Shown: piece after piece, positions 7,968 to 16,457 of the stretch
Numbering within the stretch: position 1 is the first letter of the stretch
How the letters are laid out: every line of letters starts with the position of its first letter
NCBI GenBank assembly: GCA_964565415.1
Contig: CAZMEX010000003.1
Location: forward strand, 36,071-100,070
Direction: 5' to 3'
Length of the DNA stretch: 64,000 nt
Source: JAIOSM01 sp964565415
Lineage (GTDB): Bacteria > Desulfobacterota > Desulfobacteria > Desulfobacterales > Desulfobacteraceae
Made by a program: the position numbers and the translations under genes
The notes under the pieces: model-generated
Told to the model about the DNA's origin: nothing
Seen by the model: only the letters and a program-made list of their open reading frames with translations
Databases searched by the model: none

Positions 7968-8902
7968 AGGGTCTCTTTTATTGTGTTAATGATTTTTTCT
8001 CTTTCAATGGCAATGACAATGGCATTGTTAATATCAATTTTTTCAAACCTGATGGTGTCTCCGGGAGTTACCTGGGCAACTGCTGCAATATCTGAAGAGA
8101 TAATTGTTGCAATCTTTGCATATCCACCAACTGTCTGTTCCACTAAAAGGATGATGGGTTGTTCACTGGGGGGTACCTGGATGCTTCCGGGCATGGATGG
8201 TTCTGAAATAATGCTTTTGGGCATGTTGTGTTTAATGGGAAGAGGTTTACCCTGCAATCGATATCCCATGCGGTCTGCCTTGGCAGTTACCATATATTCC
8301 TCAGAAAACAGGGTTTTAAGACTTTGTCCAAAATAATGATCCTGGGGTCCAAGAATTGCTCTCAAGCAGACATGGGTTGGATAATCAGGGATAAATTTTT
8401 TTAAGAGTACCCTCTCCCTTTTTAACAAAGGAGCATCAAAAGTTGCAAGAGTATCACCTTTTTGCAGGGGACGTCCTTTAAAGCCACCAATTTTTGCCCC
8501 TGCATAGGTGGAAAAACTTCCCATAACTTCAGGAAGACTGATGCCTCCGCTAAAGCTGAGATAAGCACGGCATCCAGCCTGTACCTGGCTTATATTAACA
8601 ATATCTCCCGGCTTTACCCTGATGGAACACCACTGCTCCTGAAGATTGTCATTAACAACCATTCTCATTTTGGCACCTGTTAAGGCAATATCCATTTTTT
8701 CTCTAATCTCAATGGATGGTCCCATGACCGTAAGCTCCATAACAGCAGCATTCCCATGGTTGCCCACCAATAAATTTGCCATGGTAAAAGCAAAGTCGTC
8801 CAAAACCCCTGAAACAGGAATTCCCATGTGCTGAAATCCAAATCGTCCCTTGTCTTGAATAGTTGTATATCCCCCTGGAGTTATAATTTTTATTTTATCC
8901 AT
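7964..8902 (-). CDS. pxpC: 5-oxoprolinase subunit C (biotin-dependent carboxyltransferase-like, KipA family)
   Basis: 312 residues of the KipA/PxpC family, related to the carboxyltransferase-like part of urea carboxylase. With PxpA and PxpB it forms the ATP-dependent 5-oxoprolinase, which opens pyroglutamate to glutamate. The start reads IITPGGYTTIQDKGRFGFQHMGIPVSG, a hallmark of the family. Other family segments are LTGAKM, YLSFSGGI, RAILGPQ and ADRMGYRLQG. The last gene of the dctPQM-pxpABC run, it overlaps pxpB by 1 bp (TAATG type), which implies translational coupling. Its stop overlaps the end of prfB on the other strand. Carriage of a biotin-enzyme-like subunit fits the divergent biotin carrier and carboxylase genes at 14.2-15.8 kb. 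Confidence 0.93.
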   Translation of the reverse strand: MDKIKIITPGGYTTIQDKGRFGFQHMGIPVSGVLDDFAFTMANLLVGNHGNAAVMELTVMGPSIEIREKMDIALTGAKMRMVVNDNLQEQWCSIRVKPGDIVNISQVQAGCRAYLSFSGGISLPEVMGSFSTYAGAKIGGFKGRPLQKGDTLATFDAPLLKRERVLLKKFIPDYPTHVCLRAILGPQDHYFGQSLKTLFSEEYMVTAKADRMGYRLQGKPLPIKHNMPKSIISEPSMPGSIQVPPSEQPIILLVEQTVGGYAKIATIISSDIAAVAQVTPGDTIRFEKIDINNAIVIAIEREKIINTIKETL

Positions 8903-9606
8903 TAATTTTGCTCCTGCTCTTGCAGTATTTTATACTCTTGTGGGGAGATTGGAAAAAATTTGATTTTATCGCCAGCCTTGTAAAGAAATGGTTTTTCCCG
9001 ATGGGGTGCAAAAAGTTTTAATGGCGTTCTCCCGATAATCTGCCACCCGCCCGGGCTTGTAATGGGATACATGCCTGTCTGGTTATTTGCAATACCAACA
9101 GAGCCTTCAGGGACTGCCATTCTGGGTGTCTCAAGTCTTGGAGTAAACAGGTCTCTATTAAGCCCGCCCAGAAAAGCAAATCCCGGAGTGAAACCTATCA
9201 TATAGATGAGATACTCAGGTTGGCTGTGAAGCTTAATGATCTCTTGCGCATTTAACCCAGAGGAGTCTTTTACATTTTCCATATCAGGACCATACTCTTT
9301 GCTGTAACAAACCGGGATTTTTACAACTCTGGAAGATTCAATATCTATCTTAAGTATATTGTCAATGCTTTTGACTTTAGTTTTTATTCTTTCAGGATGG
9401 GTTAATAAGGGATCAAATGTTAATAAAAGGGATCTATAGGCAGGTATGATTTCAGTGACACCCATTGGAGTATTTTTCTCCAATGCTGCTGCCATGGCTC
9501 TCACTCTGGCATTAATTTCAGGATTAATATCCTGCCCAAATTCAATTAGCAGACCTCTCTCCCCTGCATATCGGAAAACAAGCTTTTCGCCCTTGGTTTT
9601 ACTCAT
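8902..9606 (-). CDS. pxpB: 5-oxoprolinase subunit B (KipI family)
   Basis: 234 residues of the KipI/PxpB family (allophanate-hydrolase subunit 1-like fold). The C-terminal half contains IYMIGFTPGFAFLGGL, PRLETPRMAVPEGSVGIA and TGMYPITSPGGWQIIGRT, the most conserved stretches of the family. In Bacillus subtilis KipI also inhibits a sporulation kinase, but here the clustering with pxpA and pxpC supports the metabolic role. ATG 9606 overlaps the end of pxpA by 4 bp (ATGA), so expression is coupled. Confidence 0.93.
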   Translation of the reverse strand: MSKTKGEKLVFRYAGERGLLIEFGQDINPEINARVRAMAAALEKNTPMGVTEIIPAYRSLLLTFDPLLTHPERIKTKVKSIDNILKIDIESSRVVKIPVCYSKEYGPDMENVKDSSGLNAQEIIKLHSQPEYLIYMIGFTPGFAFLGGLNRDLFTPRLETPRMAVPEGSVGIANNQTGMYPITSPGGWQIIGRTPLKLFAPHREKPFLYKAGDKIKFFPISPQEYKILQEQEQN

Positions 9607-10382
9607 CCTTTATGAATCCTTCCCATGGGTACAACTTTTATATTATTTGCTTCAAGTTTTTTTTTTATATTTTTAACAAGGTTTACTGCCGATGGGTTAT
9701 CTCCATGGACGCATAAAGTTTGAACAGAGAGTTCAATCATTGTACCATCAATTGCTTTTATGAAACCATTTGCCATGTCAAGGGCTCTTTTTGCAACAAG
9801 ATCAGGGTCTGAGATAACAGCCCCGGGCTCTTTTCTTGACACCAGGGTTCCCTGTGGAGTGTATGCCCTGTCTGGAAATGCTTCATAGACCACTCTAAGC
9901 CCAAGCTCCTCCCCAATACGACCCATGGTTTTTCCTTTTTCACCTGCCAGTGCTATAAATCTTAAATCAGGGTCCAGGCTCATAATGCTTTTTGCAACAG
10001 CTCTCGCAATGGTTTTATTTTCAACGGCATCAAGGTAAAGCGCTCCATGGGGTTTTACATGATTAAGCAATACATTATGCACTTTACAAAAACCTTTGAT
10101 TGCACCAATCTGGTATACAAGAGAGTTTTTAATTTCTTCTGTTGTCAATGCCATGCTTCTGCGACCAAAGCCCACAAGGTCAGGGTATCCAGGATGAGCA
10201 CCCAGGGCAACACTGTTTTTCGCTGCCATGGCAATGGTCCTATTCATGACAACAGGATCTCCTGCATGGAATCCACAGGCAATGTTTGCCGATGTAATAT
10301 AACACATTACCTCTTCATCCATTCCAAGTTTGTATGCACCAAAGCTTTCTCCCATATCACAGTTTAGATCCATGGTTTTCAT
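9603..10382 (-). CDS. pxpA: 5-oxoprolinase subunit A (LamB/YcsF family)
   Basis: 259 residues of the LamB/YcsF family, the third subunit of the 5-oxoprolinase. It opens with MDLNCDMGESFG and has ITSANIACGFHAGDP, LGAHPGYPDLVGFGRR, KPHGALY and VHGDNPSA, all typical metal- or substrate-binding motifs of the family. ATG 10382 is chosen over TTG 10385 because AAGGAG lies 7 nt upstream. It begins 15 bp after dctM, so transport and hydrolysis genes are in one transcript. Confidence 0.94.
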   Translation of the reverse strand: MKTMDLNCDMGESFGAYKLGMDEEVMCYITSANIACGFHAGDPVVMNRTIAMAAKNSVALGAHPGYPDLVGFGRRSMALTTEEIKNSLVYQIGAIKGFCKVHNVLLNHVKPHGALYLDAVENKTIARAVAKSIMSLDPDLRFIALAGEKGKTMGRIGEELGLRVVYEAFPDRAYTPQGTLVSRKEPGAVISDPDLVAKRALDMANGFIKAIDGTMIELSVQTLCVHGDNPSAVNLVKNIKKKLEANNIKVVPMGRIHKG

Positions 10383-10397
10383 CAAATATCTCCTTGT

Positions 10398-11708
10398 CTA
10401 TTTGCCCACCATTAACTTAGGCAGATATAATGCAATTTGTGGAAAGGCAGTAATAATAACAGTTGTTAACAGCATTAGAAAAAAGAAAGGCAGCGCATAT
10501 TTTGCAACCTTTAATATAGGCTCATCTGTCAATCCCTGAATAACAAACAGATTGAATCCTACAGGTGGTGTAATCTGGCTTACTTCCACCATCAATATAA
10601 GATATATTCCGAACCAGATGGGGTCAAATCCTGCGGCTGTCACCATGGGGAGGGCAATGGGAAGAGTCATTACAACAATGGAAAATCCGTCTAAAAGGCA
10701 GCCCAAAACAATATAAACCCCACCAAGAAGAAGCATGAGCATATAGGGAGACAAGTGCATCTGATTTATCGCCTGGGTTATGGCAGCAGGAATTCCCAAA
10801 AATCCCATTGTTCTGGATAAAAAACCCGCACCCACCACAATGAGCATGATCATGGCATTGGTTTTGACAGCTCCCTTCAGACATTCAAGAAGTATTTTCA
10901 GGGTCATCTGTTTATTTGTGACAGCAAAGACCAGAGCGCCAAAAACTCCAAGAGCTGCAGCTTCCGTAGGTGTGGCATATCCTCCGTAAATACTGCCCAA
11001 CACCATTAATATAAGTATCAATATCGGGGCAAGATCTTTGAGTCCCAGCAGGCGTTCTTTCCAGGAGTAGCTCTCCTTACCACTGGGTGCAATTTCCGGA
11101 TTTCTTATTCCCCGGTAAATAATATAGGCAGAATAAATACCTGCTAAAAGCAACCCCGGTAAAATACCTGCGATGAACATTTTTCCTATGGAAACCTCGG
11201 CTAAAATCGCATAGACAATCATGATTAATGACGGTGGTATTAGAAAACCAAGGGTTCCAGCTCCGGCAAGGGATCCCATGGAAAGGCTTTTATCATATCC
11301 AAGCTTGTCAAATTCAGCCAGGGTAATACGCCCCACAGTTGCAGTGGTTGCAGCACTGGAACCAGATACTGCAGCAAAAAGTGTACAGGAGACAATATTC
11401 ATGAGCAACAGTCCACCAGGGAGACGATAAAGCCATGGCACAAGTGCTTTGAACAGTTTTTCAGAAATTCCTGATTTATATAATATCTCCCCCATGAGAA
11501 TAAACAGGGGCAGAGCAACATATTCCCATTTTTCAATGCTTGCCCACACCGAGGATGCCATATTGTTTCCAGCAGGCAAAGAAGAGAAAAATGTCATTCC
11601 AATAAAGCCCACCATAAAAAGGGAAAAACCAACCCAGATTCCAAGGGACAGGCATAAAAAGAGAGCACCAAACACGATAATGGACATGAATAGAAGGTCA
11701 GTTTCCAT
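10398..11708 (-). CDS. dctM: TRAP transporter large permease, DctM-like
   Basis: A 436-residue polytopic protein of the DctM family, the Na+-coupled translocation subunit of a TRAP transporter. About 12 hydrophobic helices are visible. Family motifs include ALPLFILMGEIL, VSGSSAATTATVG, GSLAGAGTLGFLIPPS and the late VVMTLPIALPMV...WFGIYLILMVE. ATG 11708 overlaps the dctQ stop by 1 bp and has GGAGG upstream. A longer frame beginning MDCHQDRG only overlaps dctQ and is rejected as start. By context the likely substrate is 5-oxoproline or a related acid; the sequence does not prove it. Confidence 0.94.
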   Translation of the reverse strand: METDLLFMSIIVFGALFLCLSLGIWVGFSLFMVGFIGMTFFSSLPAGNNMASSVWASIEKWEYVALPLFILMGEILYKSGISEKLFKALVPWLYRLPGGLLLMNIVSCTLFAAVSGSSAATTATVGRITLAEFDKLGYDKSLSMGSLAGAGTLGFLIPPSLIMIVYAILAEVSIGKMFIAGILPGLLLAGIYSAYIIYRGIRNPEIAPSGKESYSWKERLLGLKDLAPILILILMVLGSIYGGYATPTEAAALGVFGALVFAVTNKQMTLKILLECLKGAVKTNAMIMLIVVGAGFLSRTMGFLGIPAAITQAINQMHLSPYMLMLLLGGVYIVLGCLLDGFSIVVMTLPIALPMVTAAGFDPIWFGIYLILMVEVSQITPPVGFNLFVIQGLTDEPILKVAKYALPFFFLMLLTTVIITAFPQIALYLPKLMVGK

Positions 11709-12211
11709 TATATAACCTCCTCCCCGGTCTTGATGGCAATCCATGTCTTAAGACTTGTTGCAGCAAGCTGGATAAAAAAACAGGCTGCGCCCACAAGCAT
11801 CACAGTTTGGGGAATCCACAGAGGTGTATGTGTCAGAGTACCCGAAGTGGATTCATATCTAATGGCAGATTGTACCATTTTAAAAAGATACCACCACAAA
11901 TATCCCATGAAAACAGTTGTAATCAAAGTTGCAATAAATGTGATGATTCTGTCCACTGCTCCAGGTAAAAAACCTAAAACAAGGGTAATTCTGATATGAC
12001 CCTTCTCTTTAAGGCAATATCCTGCCCCCAGGAAAATAATAGCAGCAAGACCATAGGCACTGTATTCATCTGCAATCAAGGTGGTTTTTTCAAACAGGTT
12101 CCATATAAAAATTTCTATCAGTATCAGCAGGGTCATCAACCCGAGAATAACAGCAGAAATATTTGCCATGAGATCACTTAAAGCATCGGCAAGCTTTGAA
12201 AGTTTATTCAT
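11708..12211 (-). CDS. dctQ: TRAP transporter small permease, DctQ-like
   Basis: 167 residues with four hydrophobic helices, the usual DctQ topology. Family features are IFIWNLF near residue 35, DEYSAYGLAAIIFLGAGYCLKEKGHIRI in the centre, and the C-terminal IPQTVMLVGAACFFIQ. ATG 12211 has GGAGA 5 nt upstream. It is coupled to dctM by a 1-bp overlap and separated from dctP by 91 bp that contain a hairpin. Confidence 0.92.
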   Translation of the reverse strand: MNKLSKLADALSDLMANISAVILGLMTLLILIEIFIWNLFEKTTLIADEYSAYGLAAIIFLGAGYCLKEKGHIRITLVLGFLPGAVDRIITFIATLITTVFMGYLWWYLFKMVQSAIRYESTSGTLTHTPLWIPQTVMLVGAACFFIQLAATSLKTWIAIKTGEEVI

Positions 12212-12275
12212 TTATGTCTCCACTTGTGATCTGGAGGATAGAGAATGATACCATGGCTGTTTGTGTCATCCTGAA

Positions 12276-12294
12276 TCCTCCAAGATTTGGGGGA
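12276..12294 (-). repeat. intercistronic hairpin between dctP and dctQ
   Basis: An 8-bp stem (TCCTCCAA at 12276-12283 with TTGGGGGA at 12287-12294, one G-T pair) and a 3-nt loop. There is no T-tract, so it is more likely an mRNA-stabilising or attenuating element. Such an element would let dctP be made in excess over the permeases. That role is inferred. Confidence 0.4.
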
Positions 12295-12302
12295 AAGATA
12301 TT

Positions 12303-13292
12303 TTAACGATTTGTAATTTTGTTATATTGTTTTAAAATTGATCGGGCATCGTCTCCTGCTTTTTTTGCCCATTGATCCCTTAATTTATTACCAATTGCAT
12401 TGAGCTCAGCCCGGAATTGAGAGCTTATATTGTCAATGATCATACCGTTTTTAACAAGAGTGGCGCGGCTTTTACGATCCATGTCTCCTGCAAGGTTCCA
12501 CATTTCATCTTCCATCTCAGCTGCGATTTCAAGAACTGTTGTCCGGGTTTTTTCATCTAATTTATTCCATGCATCCATGTTTACATTGATCATGTTTACA
12601 GGACCCACAATGTTGATGGGAGTAAAATATTTTAATACTTCCCACGCTTTTGCATCAACACCTGAAACAGAAGAGGTGTACATTGAATCCATAAGACCTG
12701 CTTTCATGGCAGGATACACTTCTGAAAATGGCATTTTTCTTGCTGCAATGCCTGTGGCTTTCCCAAAAGCAAGTCCGGTACCATCATATACCCTCATTTT
12801 AAGACCATTTAGATCAGATGCGGATTTTATTGGTCTCTGGGTGTAAATACCGGAAAAAGGCCAGACAGAGGTGTAGAGACTCATCTGGTTGAATTTTTTT
12901 AATTTTTTTGCATATTTTGGTTTTGCAAGTTGATAAAGAAGACGTTGTTCAAAGGCATTGGCAGAAATAAATGGCTGGGCAGTCAATGCAAGAACAGGTG
13001 CATCTCCTTCAACCATTCCTGTAGGAACCTCAGCAATGGCAAGCTGTCCTTCGGCAACAGCTCTTAAAAGTTCAGGACCTTTAAAACCAAGGGATGAACC
13101 AGGATGCAACACAATTGTCAATTCGCCATTGGTGGCTTTGGCAACTCTATCGGCAAACCTTTGTGCTCCCTGGGAATGGAAGTTGCCAGCTGAATAATTC
13201 AGATGCAGATCCCATTTTGTTTTTGCCTGGGCAGTGGAAAAAATTGTCACAAAAAACATCATTGCTGTCAAAACAATTAATAACTTTTTCAT
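12303..13292 (-). CDS. dctP: TRAP transporter substrate-binding protein, DctP-like
   Basis: 329 residues with an N-terminal signal peptide (MKKLLIVLTAMMFFVTIFS then AQAK, cleavage after AQA). This is the periplasmic receptor of the TRAP transporter. DctP-family segments are LNYSAGNFHSQGAQRFADRV, GELTIVLHPGSSLG, the ligand-carboxylate-binding region GLKMRVYDG with its conserved Arg, and MPFSEVYPAMKAGLMDSMYTS. ATG 13292 has AAAGGAG 6 nt upstream. It is the first structural gene of the dctPQM-pxpABC run and lies 56 bp after the regulator gene on the same strand. Confidence 0.94.
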   Translation of the reverse strand: MKKLLIVLTAMMFFVTIFSTAQAKTKWDLHLNYSAGNFHSQGAQRFADRVAKATNGELTIVLHPGSSLGFKGPELLRAVAEGQLAIAEVPTGMVEGDAPVLALTAQPFISANAFEQRLLYQLAKPKYAKKLKKFNQMSLYTSVWPFSGIYTQRPIKSASDLNGLKMRVYDGTGLAFGKATGIAARKMPFSEVYPAMKAGLMDSMYTSSVSGVDAKAWEVLKYFTPINIVGPVNMINVNMDAWNKLDEKTRTTVLEIAAEMEDEMWNLAGDMDRKSRATLVKNGMIIDNISSQFRAELNAIGNKLRDQWAKKAGDDARSILKQYNKITNR

Positions 13293-13348
13293 TTAATTCT
13301 CCTTTTCTTTTCTATTGATATTATATGCACTGCCATGCAAAGGATATT

Positions 13349-14041
13349 TTAAGATGTCATAAAAAGTATTATCCTCTGCCTGAAAGTGTCAATATGCTCC
13401 TTAAAAAGTTGTTTAAGCTTTAGCCCATCTTTAGCAGCAAGACTGTCTATGATCTGATCGTGTTCCTGTACAACAGATTGATAGTGGGTTTCAAGGGGTC
13501 GTTCAGGGTCAATAATATTGTCATAGGAGAGATAGGAGAGTCTTTTAGCTTCTTTTCGGACATCATTCACAGCTCTGATTAGAAATTCGTTTTGAGAACA
13601 CTCTGCAAAATATATATGGAATTCATGGTTAGCCTCCACAAGATCAAATACTTTATTTGAGATAATAGCTTTTTTAACAGCCTTATTTGATTCAACCATT
13701 TTTTTTATCAGGGAAGAGGAATCCTTGGTAATTGCCACATCAATTACACCAAATTCAAAGACCAACATACTTTCAAACATCGCTTTGGTGTTTTGAAGCG
13801 TGATGGGTCTGACAATAACCCCTTTTTTTGGATGGGATTCCACCATTTTTTCGCTGTGCAGCCTTACAATGGATTCTCTGATGGGGGTTCTGCCAATTCC
13901 CAAATCTTCCACAAGCTGATTTTCTTCAAGAAGCTGACCCGGTTGATACTCAAGGCAGATTATTTTTTTAACAATGGTCTCATAGGCAATTACAGCAAGG
14001 GGTTGTTTTGGGATTTTTTGAATTGATGCTACTGATTTCAT
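13349..14041 (-). CDS. GntR-family transcriptional regulator (FCD subfamily)
   Basis: 230 residues. The N-terminal winged helix-turn-helix reads YETIVKKIICLEYQPGQLLEENQLVEDLGIGRTPIRESIVRL, a textbook GntR signature. The C-terminal all-helical FCD ligand domain includes ALMVFEFGVIDVAI-like helix 1 and the metal-ligand-type ANHEFHIYFAEC segment. ATG 14041 is chosen; a longer frame to 14140 would run into the intergenic dyad and lacks a GntR-like N-terminus. It sits between the transporter/pxp run and the divergent biotin genes, so it probably controls both from the dyad at 14086-14121. The ligand is likely the transported acid (inference). Confidence 0.92.
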   Translation of the reverse strand: MKSVASIQKIPKQPLAVIAYETIVKKIICLEYQPGQLLEENQLVEDLGIGRTPIRESIVRLHSEKMVESHPKKGVIVRPITLQNTKAMFESMLVFEFGVIDVAITKDSSSLIKKMVESNKAVKKAIISNKVFDLVEANHEFHIYFAECSQNEFLIRAVNDVRKEAKRLSYLSYDNIIDPERPLETHYQSVVQEHDQIIDSLAAKDGLKLKQLFKEHIDTFRQRIILFMTS

Positions 14042-14085
14042 TTGAATGGCGATCCTTATTAATTCAGGTTTAGAGCAACTAAATA

Positions 14086-14121
14086 TATGCTTGACATGAA
14101 AATAAATATATGTCAAGTATA
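14086..14121. promoter_or_regulatory. dyad in the divergent gntR/biotin-carrier spacer, candidate operator
   Basis: Two 12-bp arms, TATGCTTGACAT at 14086-14097 and ATGTCAAGTATA at 14110-14121, are inverted repeats with one mismatch around a 12-bp centre. Each arm contains TTGACA reading inward. The position between divergent transcripts makes it a good candidate binding site for the GntR regulator. Confidence 0.5.
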
Positions 14122-14160
14122 TTTTAAAGATAGTCATCATTCAGATAAAAGGAGAGAGCT

Positions 14161-14412
14161 ATGGGTGACAAAACTTATAAAGTTACATCACCGGTCATGG
14201 GAACTTTTTACCTGGCTTTAGCCCCAGGTGAACCTCCCCTGGTAAAAATCGGACAAAAAATCAAAGCTTCTGATATTGTGTGTGTGATTGAGTCCATGAA
14301 AATATTTACAGAACTTTCAAGTGAATATTCAGGCATTGTAAAGGAAATCCTGGTGGAAAACGAAGAGCCTGTCATGAAAAATCAACCTCTTATTAGCATT
14401 GAAAAAGAGTAG
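14161..14412 (+). CDS. short biotin carboxyl carrier protein (biotinyl domain only)
   Basis: 83 residues consisting of little more than a biotinyl/lipoyl domain. The biotinylation motif ESMK places the modified Lys at 47, followed by ...SGIVKEILVENEEPV, the typical hammerhead fold. The family AccB has a longer N-terminal extension, absent here. ATG 14161 has AAGGAG 6 nt upstream. The biotin carboxylase gene follows after 6 bp. Context (divergent from pxpABC) suggests it serves a biotin-dependent step linked to 5-oxoproline metabolism rather than acetyl-CoA carboxylase; this is inference. Confidence 0.9.
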   Translation: MGDKTYKVTSPVMGTFYLALAPGEPPLVKIGQKIKASDIVCVIESMKIFTELSSEYSGIVKEILVENEEPVMKNQPLISIEKE

Positions 14413-14418
14413 AAACAG

Positions 14419-15756
14419 ATGGAAATCAAGCGCATTTTGATTGCAAACAGGGGGGAAATTGCAATCAGGGTTATCCGTGCCTGCAAAGAGATGGATATAG
14501 AGAGTGTTGCAGTTTATTCCGATGCAGACAAGGAAAGCCTCCATGTCAAATATGCTGATGCTGCTGTCAATATAGGACCTGCCTTAAGTTACAAGAGCTA
14601 TTTAAATATTGACAACATCATTGATGCTGCAAAAAAAACAAAAGCTGATGCCATTCATCCCGGATATGGATTTTTGTCTGAAAATGCCGACTTTGCAAAG
14701 GCTTGTCAGGACAATAATTTGATTTTCATTGGACCCTCTGTTAAAAGCATTGAGAAAGCAGGTGATAAATCATCGGCAAGACAGACATTAATTGATCTTG
14801 GTATCCCTGTAATTCCGGGCAGTGATGATATTCTTTCTTCTCCTGATATGGCAGGTGATGTTGCTGAAAAAGTTGGATACCCTGTTATTTTAAAAGCTTC
14901 TGGCGGCGGAGGCGGCAGAGGTATGAGAGTTGCGCATACAAGAGAAGAACTTATTAAAGCCTTTTCCATATCATCGGGAGAAGCAAAAGCAGCTTTTGGA
15001 AATCCTGACATCTATCTTGAAAAGTATATTAAAAGACCCCGCCACATCGAAATCCAGATTTTAGGTGACATGTCAGGAAATTATATCTACTTTGCCGAGC
15101 GTGAATGCAGTATCCAGATGAGGTATCAGAAACTCATTGAAGAGGCGCCTTCCTGTTTTGTGGATGATAAACTGCGTGCAACTCTTGGAAAAACAGCTTT
15201 AAAAATTGCAAAATCCATTGGGTACTTCAATGCTGGAACCATGGAGTTCCTGGTGGATAAAGATAAAAATTTTTATTTCATGGAAGTCAATGCCAGGGTG
15301 CAGGTTGAACACCCTGTCACTGAAATGATTACAGGGATTGATATTGTTCAGCAGCAGATTCTTATTGCACAAGGCAGGAAGCTTGAGATCAATCAGGATG
15401 AAATTAATGTTGATGGCTGGGCAATGGAGTGCAGGATCAATGCTTCAGACCCGGATGACAACTTTATGCCATGCCCCGGTGAAATCCAATCCATAATCTT
15501 CCCGGGTGGTCCAGGAGTCAGGGTTGATACCCATATCCATGATAAGTATATGGTAGGTCCCTTTTACGACTCTCTTATTGGAAAACTCATTGTGTGGGCT
15601 AAAGACAGACCTTCTGCCATCAATCGCATGCAGAGAGCATTGGATGAATTTCAAATAAACGGAATTAAAACAACAATACCTTTTTTTAAAAAAGTATTAA
15701 AAAATAAAGCCTTTCAAAAAGGCGACATTGACACCCATTTTTTAGATCATATCTAA
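14419..15756 (+). CDS. accC: biotin carboxylase, AccC-like
   Basis: 445 residues, full length for a biotin carboxylase, which carboxylates carrier-bound biotin with ATP and bicarbonate. It opens with KRILIANRGEIAIRVIRAC. The ATP-grasp glycine loop is KASGGGGGRGMR; HIEIQILGD, RECSIQMRYQKLIEEAPS, FMEVNARVQVEHPVTE and ARINAS-like ECRINASDP follow. It is co-transcribed with the short carrier protein. No acetyl-CoA carboxyltransferase genes are nearby, so PxpC (KipA family) is the only carboxyltransferase-like partner in the locus. Confidence 0.93.
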   Translation: MEIKRILIANRGEIAIRVIRACKEMDIESVAVYSDADKESLHVKYADAAVNIGPALSYKSYLNIDNIIDAAKKTKADAIHPGYGFLSENADFAKACQDNNLIFIGPSVKSIEKAGDKSSARQTLIDLGIPVIPGSDDILSSPDMAGDVAEKVGYPVILKASGGGGGRGMRVAHTREELIKAFSISSGEAKAAFGNPDIYLEKYIKRPRHIEIQILGDMSGNYIYFAERECSIQMRYQKLIEEAPSCFVDDKLRATLGKTALKIAKSIGYFNAGTMEFLVDKDKNFYFMEVNARVQVEHPVTEMITGIDIVQQQILIAQGRKLEINQDEINVDGWAMECRINASDPDDNFMPCPGEIQSIIFPGGPGVRVDTHIHDKYMVGPFYDSLIGKLIVWAKDRPSAINRMQRALDEFQINGIKTTIPFFKKVLKNKAFQKGDIDTHFLDHI

Positions 15757-15806
15757 CCTTTTATCCCTCTCTTTTACCTGATTATTGAATCCAAAAATTA
15801 AAACAA

Positions 15807-15834
15807 TTGACCTCAAACACTAAATTATTATATC
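15807..15834 (+). promoter_or_regulatory. promoter candidate for the phosphoesterase/ParB-like/kinase operon
   Basis: TTGACC (15807-15812) and TATATC (15829-15834) with a 16-bp spacer, 32 bp before the phosphoesterase start. Confidence 0.4.
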
Positions 15835-15865
15835 GTTAATTTTTAATTTGAACTGGAAAGACACC

Positions 15866-16456
15866 ATGAGAATTTTGACTGTTTCAGATTTTATTGAAAA
15901 ATCCCTTGATAAAAAGATTGAAGAGAACACTCTTCAGCCAATCGATCTTATACTCTCCTGTGGTGATATTGAGCCTGAATATTTACTGTTTTTAAGAGAA
16001 AAACTTACAGCCCCGCTATACTATGTACAAGGGAATCATGATATAAGGCATAAAGGTTACTCTCCTGAAGGGTGTAAAGATATTCATAAAAAACTTGTAC
16101 GGTTTAATTCAATAAAAATAGCGGGTTTTGGCGGCTCCATGTGGTATAATGGCAAAGAGAATCAATATACGGAAAAAGAGATGAAAACCGCCATACGCAG
16201 TATGTGGTTTACTTTTTTTATAAGTAAAGGTGTTGATATTATCATTACCCATGCTCCTCCCCGCCATATTCATGATGCTGAAGATTTGTGTCATAGGGGG
16301 TTTAAATGCTTTGTTAAGTTAATAGAAAAGCAAAATCCAAAATTTTTTATTCATGGGCACATACATAAAAACTTTAACAACCCATTTGAGCGTGTTACAC
16401 TTAAAGGAGAAACAGAAGTAATAAACACTTGCGGGTACAACATCCTGGAGTATTAA
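15866..16456 (+). CDS. calcineurin-like metallophosphoesterase
   Basis: 196 residues of the calcineurin-like phosphoesterase superfamily. Motifs in order: SCGDIE (GD), VQGNHD (GNHD), THAPPRH and GHIH. The first motif, normally D-x-H, reads SDFIEK, so the His metal ligand is missing. Otherwise the metal-binding residues are intact. The ATG at 15866 with GGAAAG 6 nt upstream is preferred to TTG at 15848. It is separated from the ParB-like gene by 1 bp, so it is the first gene of a three-gene operon ending in a histidine kinase. The substrate is unknown. Confidence 0.85.
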   Translation: MRILTVSDFIEKSLDKKIEENTLQPIDLILSCGDIEPEYLLFLREKLTAPLYYVQGNHDIRHKGYSPEGCKDIHKKLVRFNSIKIAGFGGSMWYNGKENQYTEKEMKTAIRSMWFTFFISKGVDIIITHAPPRHIHDAEDLCHRGFKCFVKLIEKQNPKFFIHGHIHKNFNNPFERVTLKGETEVINTCGYNILEY

Positions 16457-16457
16457 A

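Noticed and set aside
11709..11744. Longer dctM start reading MDCHQDRG
   Set aside because: It overlaps the end of dctQ and lacks the family N-terminus; ATG 11708 with GGAGG is far better.
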